Assembly (NCBI GenBank): GCA_964344055.1
Contig: CAYFLT010000003.1
Coordinates: forward strand, 1-64,000
Direction: 5' to 3'
Origin: OFTM10 sp964344055
GTDB lineage: Bacteria > Actinomycetota > Acidimicrobiia > Acidimicrobiales > Aldehydirespiratoraceae
DNA length: 64,000 bases
In this document: positions 51,386-59,210 of the stretch, piece by piece
Layout of the letters: each line of letters begins with the position of its first letter
Position numbering within the stretch: the first letter of the stretch is position 1
Notes under the pieces: generated by a model
Seen by the model: the letters and a program-made list of their open reading frames with translations, nothing else
The model's database searches: none
What the model was told of the DNA's origin: nothing
Position numbers and translations under genes: made by a program

Positions 51386-52506
51386 GGACTGTCCGAACCC
51401 GCAGCATAGAAGGGGCCGGTGGTGGTTGCTGCAGCCAGTTCGGTGCCCGGGGCGAGCACCGCGAACGGGCCTACGTGGCAGTCGGGACCGATGGTGGTCC
51501 CCTCCGCCATGGTCTTCTCGATCCGACAGCCGGGACCGATCCGACAGTCGACGATTCGTGAGTCGGGGCCGATCTCGCAGCCCTCGTCGATCACCGTGCG
51601 GCCCTGCAGGATCGATCCGGGGAAGATGGTGCCGTCAGGGGCGAGCTGGACGGTGGCGTCGANNNNNNNNNNGTCGATGTAGGTGCGGTCCGGGTCGAGC
51701 ATCGTGACCCCCCGAGCCAGCCATGCCGTGTTGGTTCGGCGACGGAGCTCCGCTTCGGCCAGAGCGAGCTCCGCCCGGTCGTTGATGCCGGCCACGTCGT
51801 CGGCCCGTGTGGTGGCGCAGACTTCGATCGGGTGGCCGGTGGCGGCCAGCACTTCGATCATCCCGGACAGGTGCAGTTCTCCGGCGGCGTTGTCGGGCTG
51901 GAGCCGGCGCAAGGCGGGGGCGAGCAGGGAGCGACGCACCACCCAGACGTTGGCGGCCAGCTCGGTGATCTCGTGCTCGTCCCCGACGAGGTCCGACGCA
52001 TCCACCACTCGCACCACCGCGTCGTCCCGGCCGCCGCGAACGACGCGCATCCGAAGCCCCGCAGCGTCTGGGTCCGGCACGGAGGTCGTGAGGACCGTGG
52101 CCGCGGCGGACGACGAACGATGGACCTGCAGGAGAGACTCGAGGGCTTCGGCCTGCAGCAGAGGAACGTCGGCCGGAACGATGACGACGTCGTCGTCACC
52201 ATCAAGATCGAGATCGGTGTCGAGCACGCTCAGGCCGGCGAGCACCGCATCCCCGGTGCCTCGCCGTACCGGTTGCTCGACGACGTCGGTGACGGGCTTC
52301 GAATCGGCGAGCTCTTCGGTCATGCGATCGGCGCCTCGGCCCACCACCACGACGACCCGGCGGGCGCTCAGCGCCTCCACCGCGTCCAGGACGTAGCGGA
52401 TCATCGGTCGTCCGCACAATCGATGGAGAGGCTTCGGCCGACTCGATCGCATCCGCATGCCCTCGCCGGCGGCGAGAACGATGACCGTGAGGCTCCGCGT
52501 GTCCAT
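51382..52506 (-). CDS. glmU: GlmU-type UDP-GlcNAc pyrophosphorylase lacking the acetyltransferase end
   Basis: 374-aa protein with a full N-terminal uridylyltransferase domain (VIVLAAGEGMRMRSSRPKPL, HRLCGRPMIRYVLDAVEAL, VVEQPVRRGTGDAVLAGLSV, VIVPADVPLL). A left-handed beta-helix then starts (PDSRIVDCRIGPGCRIEKTM) and stops after HVGPFAVLAPGTELAA. Bifunctional GlmU runs to about 450-480 aa; the acetyltransferase residues lie beyond the point where this one ends, and prs begins there with a 4-bp overlap, so the loss is not a simple frameshift. Ten Ns (51663-51672) lie in the linker. It may make UDP-GlcNAc only from GlcNAc-1-P supplied by another enzyme. Confidence 0.92.
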   Translation of the reverse strand: MDTRSLTVIVLAAGEGMRMRSSRPKPLHRLCGRPMIRYVLDAVEALSARRVVVVVGRGADRMTEELADSKPVTDVVEQPVRRGTGDAVLAGLSVLDTDLDLDGDDDVVIVPADVPLLQAEALESLLQVHRSSSAAATVLTTSVPDPDAAGLRMRVVRGGRDDAVVRVVDASDLVGDEHEITELAANVWVVRRSLLAPALRRLQPDNAAGELHLSGMIEVLAATGHPIEVCATTRADDVAGINDRAELALAEAELRRRTNTAWLARGVTMLDPDRTYIDXXXXDATVQLAPDGTIFPGSILQGRTVIDEGCEIGPDSRIVDCRIGPGCRIEKTMAEGTTIGPDCHVGPFAVLAPGTELAAATTTGPFYAAGSDSP

Positions 52507-52569
52507 CGCTTCCGTTCTAGCGTCCCGAGCGGCGCGACGCGTACCACTTCCGGCAGTTGGTGACGATTG

Positions 52570-53409
52570 TCAGTCGATGGTGGGTTCGTCCGGCTGGACG
52601 ATCTCCACCAGGAGCTCCATGGACCGGATCCAATCGGCCGGATCCGTACGCCAGGGCGCCGACACGACGTGCTGGACTCCGGCCTCCTCGTAGGCGGCGC
52701 GTTCCTCCGCGATCTGAGCGGGATCCATGCCCTGGGGATCCCACCCCGTGCGGTAGGAGATCGTGAAGTCGGGCTCGGGCCGCGCGGATCGCAACTCCGT
52801 GACGATCGGAGCCAGGTCGTCCGGTGGCATTCCGATTCCCTGGTAGCCGTCGGCCTGCCGGGCTCGCCGCATCGCGGCCGCACCTCGGCCCCCCACCCAG
52901 ACGGGGACCCGCGCCGCCTCGGGCTGAGGAAGGATCTTCACCGGGTCGAACTCGTAGTAGTTGCCGTGGTGCTCAGCGGAACCGGTTTCCCAGACCGAAC
53001 GGAAGATGTCGAGCGCCTCGTCGGTGCGCTTCCCGCGCGATGCGAAGTCCTGGTCCAAGGCATCGAACTCCGCCTCACTCCATCCGACTCCGATTCCCAC
53101 CGTCAGGCGGCCGGCACTCAGCTTGTCGAGCGACGCCAGGCTGTTCGCCAACTGGAGCGGGTGGTACTGCGGCACGACGAGCACACTCGTACCCAGACCG
53201 ATCCGACTCGTGGCGGCAGCCGCCCAGCCGAGCGTGAGCAGCGGTTCGAACAGGTAGGCCGACGGGTAGTCCTGGCCGACGGGCTGCAGGACGTGATCGC
53301 TGACCCACACATCGGCGAAGCCCAGCTCCTCGGCCCGCCGTGCGACGTCGACGATCGCGTCGGGCGAGGCGGCCCGTCCATACTGCGGTAGGTGTATCCC
53401 GAGTCGCAT
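52570..53409 (-). CDS. LLM-class F420-dependent oxidoreductase
   Basis: 279-aa luciferase-like flavoprotein (TIGR03619-like). Key parts: MRLGIHLPQYGRAASPDAIV, AEELGFADVWVSDHVLQPVG, AAATSRIGLGTSVLVVPQYH, SAGRLTVGIGVGWSEAEFDA and PVWVGGRGAAAMRRARQADG. The F420 cofactor is inferred from the family. ATG 53409 lies only two bases after the 3' end of tRNA-Gln on the same strand, with no room for a ribosome-binding site, so the mRNA may be freed by tRNA processing and translated leaderless. The substrate is unknown. Confidence 0.92.
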   Translation of the reverse strand: MRLGIHLPQYGRAASPDAIVDVARRAEELGFADVWVSDHVLQPVGQDYPSAYLFEPLLTLGWAAAATSRIGLGTSVLVVPQYHPLQLANSLASLDKLSAGRLTVGIGVGWSEAEFDALDQDFASRGKRTDEALDIFRSVWETGSAEHHGNYYEFDPVKILPQPEAARVPVWVGGRGAAAMRRARQADGYQGIGMPPDDLAPIVTELRSARPEPDFTISYRTGWDPQGMDPAQIAEERAAYEEAGVQHVVSAPWRTDPADWIRSMELLVEIVQPDEPTID

Positions 53410-53411
53410 CG

Positions 53412-53485
53412 CTGGCCCGGCAGGACTCGAACCTGCAACATCCGGAGTCAAAGTCCGACGTTCTAACCAGTTGAACTACGGGCCA
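53412..53485 (-). tRNA. tRNA-Gln (anticodon UUG)
   Basis: 74-nt cloverleaf. Acceptor TGGCCCG/CGGGCCA, D arm with AACTGGTTAGAA, anticodon stem-loop TCGGA-CTTTGAC-TCCGG giving anticodon TTG, and T arm GCAGG-TTCGAGT-CCTGC. The discriminator is G and CCA is not encoded. The 3' end is two bases from the start codon of the LLM oxidoreductase gene. Confidence 0.96.
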
Positions 53486-53499
53486 CTGGCCGCGCCACG

Positions 53500-54513
53500 C
53501 TATCGGCCGAGCCCGTGCGGTGGGCTGGCACCGACGATTCCCCCGGCCTCGTCGACGACGAGTACGCGATAGCGGACCGGACCGGAATCGAGGGGTGGAT
53601 CGTCCACCGCTTCACCGGTTCCGCTCCGGGTGTCCGCGATGGCCGTGATCGAGGGATCCGCGAGCACACTGTCGATCCCGGAGTCGAGGCTCGGGCCGTG
53701 GTCGGCATCGCCGATTCGGCGGATGACCAGCGTTCGCCAGTCGTCCTGGCGACCGAGCACGTTCCACGCCACCCGCACTCCACCGTCGCCGGCGCGCACC
53801 CGGAGACTGATCTCCAGGGGGACCGGCCGCGGCTCGGGCTCCTCGTCGGACCTCGGCGGGTCGGTAACCGTCGGGGTTGGCGGATCGCCTCGATCGGGCC
53901 GGTCCGCGACCGTCGTCGTCGTGGGCGCAACGGTGGTGGAATCGTCTTCCCGCGTCGTGGTCGGCGCCTCGGTCGCGGAAGTGGTGGCCCGGTCGGACTC
54001 GGGCGGGACGGTGGTCCGGTCTCTTGCCGCGGTGGAGGAAGTGGTGTCATGGGCTCGATCCGTTGTCGTGGTGCCGTCGATGTCGGTCACGAGCAGCCCG
54101 TCGCGAACCGTCATGGTGGCGGGAGCGTCGACGGTGATGCCATCGATGGTGGCGGTGCCGCCGTCCAGGATCTCGATGACCGCGCCATCGCTGAGCACGA
54201 AGCCGTCGTGGGGATCCTCGACCGAGCTCCCGTCCGGGAGGTGCACGACGACGTTGGTCGCGTCAGTGACCACCAAGGCGGCCGAGGGCGATTCATCGCG
54301 AACGATCAGCGCGACCGAGGCGACGACCAAGAGGACGACCATCGCGGGAGCGACGACTGCCATCCGGCGCCACATTGGCACCCTGGGGTAGCGCCCGTCG
54401 GCGTGCCGAACTCGCAGGGAGGCCTCGAGCCGGTCAGCGAACCGTGTGTCTGCGCCGAACTGCCCATGGTCGTCCTCGAAGAGTGGGCCGAGCGGATTCT
54501 CGTCACCGGTCAC
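53500..54513 (-). CDS. Membrane anti-sigma factor with FecR-like and Fn3-like outer domains
   Basis: 337 aa. A short cytoplasmic part (residues 1-50: FADRLEASLRVRHADGRYPR) precedes one transmembrane helix (MAVVAPAMVVLLVVASVALI). A FecR-like beta domain follows (VVVHLPDGSSVEDPHDGFVL, GGTATIDGITVDAPATM), then a Thr-rich linker (about 145-225) and a fibronectin-III-like domain (VRVAWNVLGRQDDWRTLVIR). Its start overlaps the end of the sigma factor gene by 4 bp, which is the reason for the anti-sigma call. It would hold the sigma factor until an outside signal acts. Confidence 0.82.
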   Translation of the reverse strand: MTGDENPLGPLFEDDHGQFGADTRFADRLEASLRVRHADGRYPRVPMWRRMAVVAPAMVVLLVVASVALIVRDESPSAALVVTDATNVVVHLPDGSSVEDPHDGFVLSDGAVIEILDGGTATIDGITVDAPATMTVRDGLLVTDIDGTTTTDRAHDTTSSTAARDRTTVPPESDRATTSATEAPTTTREDDSTTVAPTTTTVADRPDRGDPPTPTVTDPPRSDEEPEPRPVPLEISLRVRAGDGGVRVAWNVLGRQDDWRTLVIRRIGDADHGPSLDSGIDSVLADPSITAIADTRSGTGEAVDDPPLDSGPVRYRVLVVDEAGGIVGASPPHGLGR

Positions 54514-55160
54514 GGCCGAACCTCCTCTTCATCAGGGCCTTCGATGTCGGCGCCGGGCGGCATCGCCTTGCGGAGGGCTGCGGTCGCCCGGTGGAGCAGC
54601 ACCGCGAACACCGGTTTCGTGAGCCCCATGGCGCTGGCCGCGTCCTCGTGGTCGAGTCCGCTGAGATAGCGCAGGGTGAGGGCTCGCTGGTACCGCGGGT
54701 TGATCTCGTCCAGCGCGGTCCGGAGCGCTTCGGCATCGGCGCGGGCATCGACGTGGTCGAGCTCCCCGACGGCGACCCGGTCCTGGGTCCGGTCGACCGC
54801 ACGGGCCGCCCGCTCGCCTCGCCGTCGCCCCTCACGGCGGTAGTGGTCGGTGAGTTCGTTGGCGGCGATCCGAAAGATCCACGGCGCGAATCCACCACTC
54901 CCCCATCGGAACCGATGCATGCCGGCGAGCGCCCGTTCGAACGTGGCTGCGGTGATGTCCTCGGCCAGCTCCCGTGATCCCGTCCTTCGCAACGCGTAGG
55001 CGTGGATTCGGTCGACATATCGGCGGTAGAGATCGGCGAAAGCATCAGGATCCTCGCGCGCCCGCTCGACGAGCTGACGCTCGTCGGGCGAGACGGAGTC
55101 GGCAGGCGGACCGGGCACCGTCCACGATGCTGGCGCATTCTGTGCCGAGCATGGTGGCAA
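54510..55160 (-). CDS. ECF RNA polymerase sigma factor
   Basis: 216-aa sigma-70 family factor of the extracytoplasmic-function type. Region 2 lies at residues about 30-100 (DAFADLYRRYVDRIHAYALR, then FAPWIFRIAANELTDHYRRE with the -10-binding helix), and region 4 at about 145-200 (EINPRYQRALTLRYLSGLDH, ASAMGLTKPVFAVLLHRATA). ATG 55160 is used; a GTG about 14 codons later is possible. It is followed, with 4-bp overlap, by its probable membrane anti-sigma factor and preceded by a secreted protein that may be its target. Confidence 0.93.
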   Translation of the reverse strand: MPPCSAQNAPASWTVPGPPADSVSPDERQLVERAREDPDAFADLYRRYVDRIHAYALRRTGSRELAEDITAATFERALAGMHRFRWGSGGFAPWIFRIAANELTDHYRREGRRRGERAARAVDRTQDRVAVGELDHVDARADAEALRTALDEINPRYQRALTLRYLSGLDHEDAASAMGLTKPVFAVLLHRATAALRKAMPPGADIEGPDEEEVRP

Positions 55161-55186
55161 AGGCGCACCGGCCGCCGCCGAGGGGC

Positions 55187-56290
55187 TCAGTGGTCCGACG
55201 GCCGGTCGTCCCGGACACGATCGTGGTCGCCGTCCGACGCCCGATCGGCCGGACGGTCCGATGGCTGATCGGCCGCAGCGTCGGTGACATGGTCGCCGAC
55301 TCGATCGCTGGCGTGGTCGCTCACCGCGTCGGTCACCTGGTCAACCGCATCGGGGGCCAGGTCCCGGGCCGCGTCACGTTCCCGGTCTCGTTCCCGCTCA
55401 CGGTCACGTTCCCGGTCACGATCCTGTTCCCGCTCACGATCGCGGACCTCGTCGGTGACGCGATCCTCGGCCCGGTCGTGAGCCCGCAGGGCGATCACCT
55501 CGGCCCGGCTGCGACCAACGAAGTGACCGTCGGCGTCGACTGCAGTGACGATGTAGCGGTAGCGGTGGCCGACGCTCACGTCGTGGTCGCGAGAGGAGGT
55601 CTGATCGAGGCCGGTCCGGGCGACGACGTGGCGTTCGCCGCCATCCACGCTGCGCCAGAGGTGGTAGCCGACCGCCGTCTCGACGTGGGTCTCGGTCCAC
55701 TCACAGCCGATGGAGACGATGGGATCGACGAGCACTCGCTCGTCGGTGCTGGCGTCGAGCTCCACCCGATGGGCGGCACACTCGAGTCGAAGCAGTTCGA
55801 GCTCACGATCTCGTTCATGTAGCACGGCACCGTCGGGGCGGCTGCGGGCGACCACCTCGCCGTCGGCATCGAGACCGACGATTGCGTAGACGTACGCGGC
55901 GGGCACCGTGACGTTGGTGTCCCGATAGGACCGCACATCAGCTCCCAGCTCGGCCACCAGGTTTCGGTGACCCCGTTGTGGACGAACCTGGAGGTTCCAC
56001 AGTTGCCAGGAGTCGATGACCCGGTCGGATTCGGACCGCCAGGTACATCCGACGGTGCCGTGGCCGGCTTCGACGTGGCCGTGGCAGCTGAGCTTCACCG
56101 AGATGGGAACGTCGCTCGGTACGTCGACGATGTCGGTGATGATCGGATCGGCCTTGGCGACCCGGGCCGGCGTGGAAGTCTGTGCGGCGGCGGCCACGGG
56201 GACGAACATGACGAGGCCGAGGGCCACGGCGAGCAACTGCCAGAGCCGTGATCGGCCGTGGATTCTGGGGGTGTGGGGGTGAGACACCAC
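55187..56290 (-). CDS. Secreted fibronectin-III-like protein with Arg/Asp/Glu repeat tail
   Basis: 367 aa. A Sec signal peptide (SRLWQLLAVALGLVMFVPVA then AAAAQT) is followed by two Fn3-like units: CTWRSESDRVIDSWQLWNLQ to YVYAIVGLDADGEVVARSRP, and CEWTETHVETAVGYHLWRSV to YRYIVTAVDADGHFVGRSRA. Next is a highly charged RD/RE block (DRDRERDRERERDRERD) and an Asp-rich tail with repeated SDR/ADR units (DHASDRVGD, QPSDRPADRASD). The repeat tail looks low-complexity and may bind cations or wall polymers. It lies 26 bp upstream of the sigma factor. No known family is recognised for the whole protein. Confidence 0.8.
   Translation of the reverse strand: MVSHPHTPRIHGRSRLWQLLAVALGLVMFVPVAAAAQTSTPARVAKADPIITDIVDVPSDVPISVKLSCHGHVEAGHGTVGCTWRSESDRVIDSWQLWNLQVRPQRGHRNLVAELGADVRSYRDTNVTVPAAYVYAIVGLDADGEVVARSRPDGAVLHERDRELELLRLECAAHRVELDASTDERVLVDPIVSIGCEWTETHVETAVGYHLWRSVDGGERHVVARTGLDQTSSRDHDVSVGHRYRYIVTAVDADGHFVGRSRAEVIALRAHDRAEDRVTDEVRDREREQDRDRERDRERERDRERDAARDLAPDAVDQVTDAVSDHASDRVGDHVTDAAADQPSDRPADRASDGDHDRVRDDRPSDH
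55372..55445. repeat. Degenerate tandem repeat encoding the RD/RE block
   Basis: Irregular repeats of 6 and 12 bp (units such as CGGTCACGTTCC, CGCTCACGGTCA and CGGTCTCGTTCC) coding for alternating Arg with Asp or Glu on the minus strand. Replication slippage could change its length between strains. Confidence 0.6.
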
Positions 56291-56458
56291 GGTTGCGGTC
56301 CTTTCGATGTTGTGGTCTTCACCCGCTACAACGATGACCTCGGATCGCGATTACACCCTCCGTGCCGTTTTCTTCACCGCCCGTGCCCACATCCGCTTCC
56401 GCACCGGCCGTCCACCCAAAGGTGGCGCGACGGTGCCGAGGCGGTAACGTCGCCACCC

Positions 56459-56548
56459 GTGGGTTCACTCATCAAGAAGCGCCGCAAGCGCATGCGCAAG
56501 AAGAAGCACAAGAAGATGCTGCGGAGGACGCGCCACCAGCGGAAGTAG
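56459..56548 (+). CDS. Small ribosomal protein bS22-like (AURKAIP1/COX24 domain)
   Basis: 29-aa very basic peptide, GTG start at 56459, reading GSLIKKRRKRMRKKKHKKML and ending RTRHQRK. This matches the short AURKAIP1/COX24-domain proteins known in actinobacteria as ribosomal protein bS22, which bind 16S rRNA. The length is typical. The reading frame is easily missed because of its size. A hairpin follows directly, supporting a real transcript end. Confidence 0.88.
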   Translation: MGSLIKKRRKRMRKKKHKKMLRRTRHQRK

Positions 56549-56550
56549 TG

Positions 56551-56577
56551 CGTGGCGTCCTCGGACGTTTCGCCACG
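56551..56577. terminator. Bidirectional hairpin between bS22 and ispE
   Basis: 7-bp arms CGTGGCG/CGCCACG around a 13-nt loop, starting two bases after the bS22 stop and 11 bp from the ispE stop; a GGCC-TGTT-GGCC stem follows directly. Confidence 0.6.
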
Positions 56578-56587
56578 GCCTGTTGGC

Positions 56588-57337
56588 CTACTCCCCCGGC
56601 TCCTGATCCTCTGACCCCGTCGTGTCCGACGGGGCGGGCACCGTCGACGCCACGACGCGCCCGGCGCCCGGAAACGAACCCTCCACGAACCACGTGCTCC
56701 CACTCCCGGCCAAGCGCGGCCGCTGACCCGACGCGTCCTCGAGGTCGTCGCGCCAGCGCGCCAGCTCCGGCGCCACGCTCAGGGCAGCCGGCTCGAGGTC
56801 GTTCCCGTGCTCGCCGCGTGGTCCACCGAGCTCGTCCCACGCCCGGTAGACCGCAGGCGTCGAGCAGCCGAAGGGCGGGGTGAGCAGGGTGTAGGTCGCG
56901 GCTCGAAAGGGCAGAGGTTCCAGGATCTCGCCGATCCCGGAGACTCGAGCCCGCCCGCCGCGTAGGCAGAACGCCACGTCCGCCCCGATCGACGCGGCGA
57001 GGACGGGATCATCGACTCCTGCCCACCGCAGCACCGCCGCGGCGTCGGAGGATCCGCCCCCCAGGCCGGCGCCGGCCGGGATCCGCTTGGTGAGCCTGAC
57101 CTTGGCCTCCCGCCCGGCCAGCCGCAAAGCCTTGGTGACCAGATTGTCGGTGTCGGGCCCGAGCGACTCGACTCCGGCCGGCCCCATCACTTCGAGACCG
57201 GAGCCCTCACCGATCTCGACGGTGTCGTGGAGATCCAGGCTCACCATCTCGGCGTCGATCAGGTGGAAGCCGTCATCACGGACGCCGGTGATGCGGAGTG
57301 ACACGGTGAGCTTGGCCGCGGCGCTGAACGTCTCCAC
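56588..57337 (-). CDS. ispE: 4-diphosphocytidyl-2-C-methyl-D-erythritol kinase
   Basis: GHMP kinase of the MEP isoprenoid pathway, 249 aa, somewhat shorter than the usual 280-300. The ATP loop IPAGAGLGGGSSDAAAVL is intact; the N-terminus AAAKLTVSLRITGVRDDGFH carries the catalytic Lys (the usual Asn after it is Thr), and the late GSGS motif is LAGSGSTWFVEG. A Ser/Pro/Glu tail ends the protein. It lies at the end of the rsmI-metG-tatD-rpf-rsmA-ispE series, interrupted here by an MBL gene on the other strand. Confidence 0.93.
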   Translation of the reverse strand: METFSAAAKLTVSLRITGVRDDGFHLIDAEMVSLDLHDTVEIGEGSGLEVMGPAGVESLGPDTDNLVTKALRLAGREAKVRLTKRIPAGAGLGGGSSDAAAVLRWAGVDDPVLAASIGADVAFCLRGGRARVSGIGEILEPLPFRAATYTLLTPPFGCSTPAVYRAWDELGGPRGEHGNDLEPAALSVAPELARWRDDLEDASGQRPRLAGSGSTWFVEGSFPGAGRVVASTVPAPSDTTGSEDQEPGE

Positions 57338-57388
57338 ACCGGCAGGCTACGGTGCGCGTGCGGCCCACCCCTCGACCCGGAGTGTCCC

Positions 57389-58345
57389 ATGTCCAGCACC
57401 CTGTCACTCGGTACCCGACCCTATGAGCACGGCCTGCTCGACCTCGGTGACGACAACTACGCGTGGCTGCAGCCCGACGGCGGTTGGGGCTGGTCCAACG
57501 CCGGTCTCATCGTGGACGGGGACCAGGCCCTTCTGGTCGACACACTCTTCGATCTGCCGCTGACCCGGACCATGCTCGACGGCTTCGCCGCAGCACTTCC
57601 CGGCGTGGACATCACGACCCTCGTGAACACCCACAGCAACGGCGACCACTGCAATGGCAACGAATTGGTCACCGGAGCCGACATCATCTGTTCGGAGGCG
57701 TGCGCGGCCGAGATGGCCCACGAGTCTCCCGAGATGATGCTCGGCCTGTTGGCAGCGGCCCCGGACATGGGGGTCATGGGCGAGTTCTTCCTCGAGTGTT
57801 TCGCGAAGTTCGACTTCTCCGGAATATCTCGCCCGGCGCCGACCACCACCTTCAGCGGCACCACCTCCCTCTCGGTGGGCGACACCCGCGTCGAGCTGGT
57901 CGAGGTCGGCCCGGCGCACACCAGCGGCGACGTCTTGNNNNNNNNNNNNNNNNNNNNNNNNNNNNNCCGTCTACACCGGCGACATCCTCTTCATCGAGGG
58001 TCACCCCATCGTGTGGGCGGGCACCATCCCTGATCTGCTGGCGGCGCTCGATCGCATCGAAGCGTTCGACCCCGAGACGATCGTGCCCGGCCACGGCCCG
58101 GTCACCGACCTTCGAGGGCTTCAGGAGGTGCGGTCCTACTTCGAGTACTGCCACCGGGAGGCCCGAGCGCGATACGACGCGGGGATGGACGTCGCCACCG
58201 CGGCGGCAGACGTCGCCCTCGACCGCTGGGCGAACTGGGGTGACCCGGAGCGGATCGGGAGTTCGACGGCGGTACCGAGCCGACACCGATCACCGACCTC
58301 TTCGCGACCATGGCGAACCGCTGGGACGCAGCCCGCTCAGCCTGA
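57389..58345 (+). CDS. MBL-fold metallo-hydrolase (gap and frameshift)
   Basis: About 315 aa. From ATG 57389: GTRPYEHGLLDLGDDNYAWL, QALLVDTLFDLPLTRTMLDG, NTHSNGDHCNGNELV. After 29 Ns (57938-57966) it goes on YTGDILFIEGHPIVWAGTIP and IVPGHGPVTDLRGLQEV. The frame then shifts at about 58255-58262 to end EFDGGTEPTPITDLFATMAN at 58345. The metal motif is H-x-N-x-D-H (Asn for the second His), known in one MBL subgroup. Both breaks may be sequence errors. Its 3' end overlaps rsmA by 9 bp. The substrate is unknown. Confidence 0.8.
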
Positions 58346-59176
58346 ACGACCGCGACCGGAACGGTCACCGACCGCTGCCGCGAGGCGGGCCCAGGCACCG
58401 AGATCGAGCGTCTCGGGCCGGGCCTGGGGGTCGACTCCGGCGGACTCGAACTCCGATGCTCCGACGACATCGCCGAGAGACCGCCGCAACATCTTTCGAC
58501 GCTGGCCGTACGCCGTCCGGATGAGGGGCTCGATCGATTCCAGAGGCTCGTCGACCGGGGGTGTGGCGTGGCGGTCGATCCGAACGAGCACCGACTCGAC
58601 CCGGGGCTTGGGGTGAAAGACGGTTGCCGGGACCCGCCCCACCACCGACGCGACACCGTGGTACGCGACGATCATCGAAGGGATCCCCACCTGGGGATCG
58701 CCGGCCTTCGCCGCCAGCCGTTCCCCCGCTTCGCGCTGCACCATCACGAGCATGGTGACGATCTCGGGAACGTCCCGGAGGAGGTCCAGAACGAGCGGGG
58801 TGGCGATGTTGTAGGGGAGGTTGGCCACGAGATGCCAGGCGGGATGGCCGGCGAGGACCTCGGTCCAGTCCACCTCACGGGCGTCGCCGTGGATCACCCG
58901 CACGCCGTGGGGTTCGACGATTTCGCGCAGCACCGGGACGAGTCCTCGGTCCATCTCGACCGCCGTGACGTCGGCTCCCAACTCGGCCAGCGCGAGCGTG
59001 AGCGACCCGAGCCCCGGGCCGATCTCCACCACCGGCGTACCCGGCCCCGCCCCACTCAGGGCGGCGATCCGGCGAACCGTGTTGGGGTCGACGACGAAGT
59101 TCTGCCCGAGCGCGCGGCTCGCGGCGAGACCGTGACGGTCGAGGAGGGCGCGGAGCTCGGCGGGGCTGTGGGTCAC
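58337..59176 (-). CDS. rsmA: 16S rRNA dimethyladenosine transferase
   Basis: KsgA-type methylase acting on two adjacent adenines near the 3' end of 16S rRNA; 279 aa. It reads RALGQNFVVDPNTVRRIAAL, the SAM loop VVEIGPGLGSLTLALAELGA, TAVEMDRGLVPVLREIVEPH, and the catalytic HLVANLPYNIATPLVLDLL (NLPY). The C-terminal domain has RTAYGQRRKMLRRSL. It lies between the Rpf-like gene and ispE in the conserved order. Confidence 0.97.
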   Translation of the reverse strand: MTHSPAELRALLDRHGLAASRALGQNFVVDPNTVRRIAALSGAGPGTPVVEIGPGLGSLTLALAELGADVTAVEMDRGLVPVLREIVEPHGVRVIHGDAREVDWTEVLAGHPAWHLVANLPYNIATPLVLDLLRDVPEIVTMLVMVQREAGERLAAKAGDPQVGIPSMIVAYHGVASVVGRVPATVFHPKPRVESVLVRIDRHATPPVDEPLESIEPLIRTAYGQRRKMLRRSLGDVVGASEFESAGVDPQARPETLDLGAWARLAAAVGDRSGRGRSG

Positions 59177-59210
59177 CGGTGTGACGGTAGACGCCCCGGC
59201 TTCGGCTGCG

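Noticed and set aside
55284..55481. Plus-strand Ser/Arg-rich frame opposite the RD/RE repeat
   Set aside because: Low-complexity antisense translation of the repeat; the minus-strand protein has a signal peptide and Fn3-like units.
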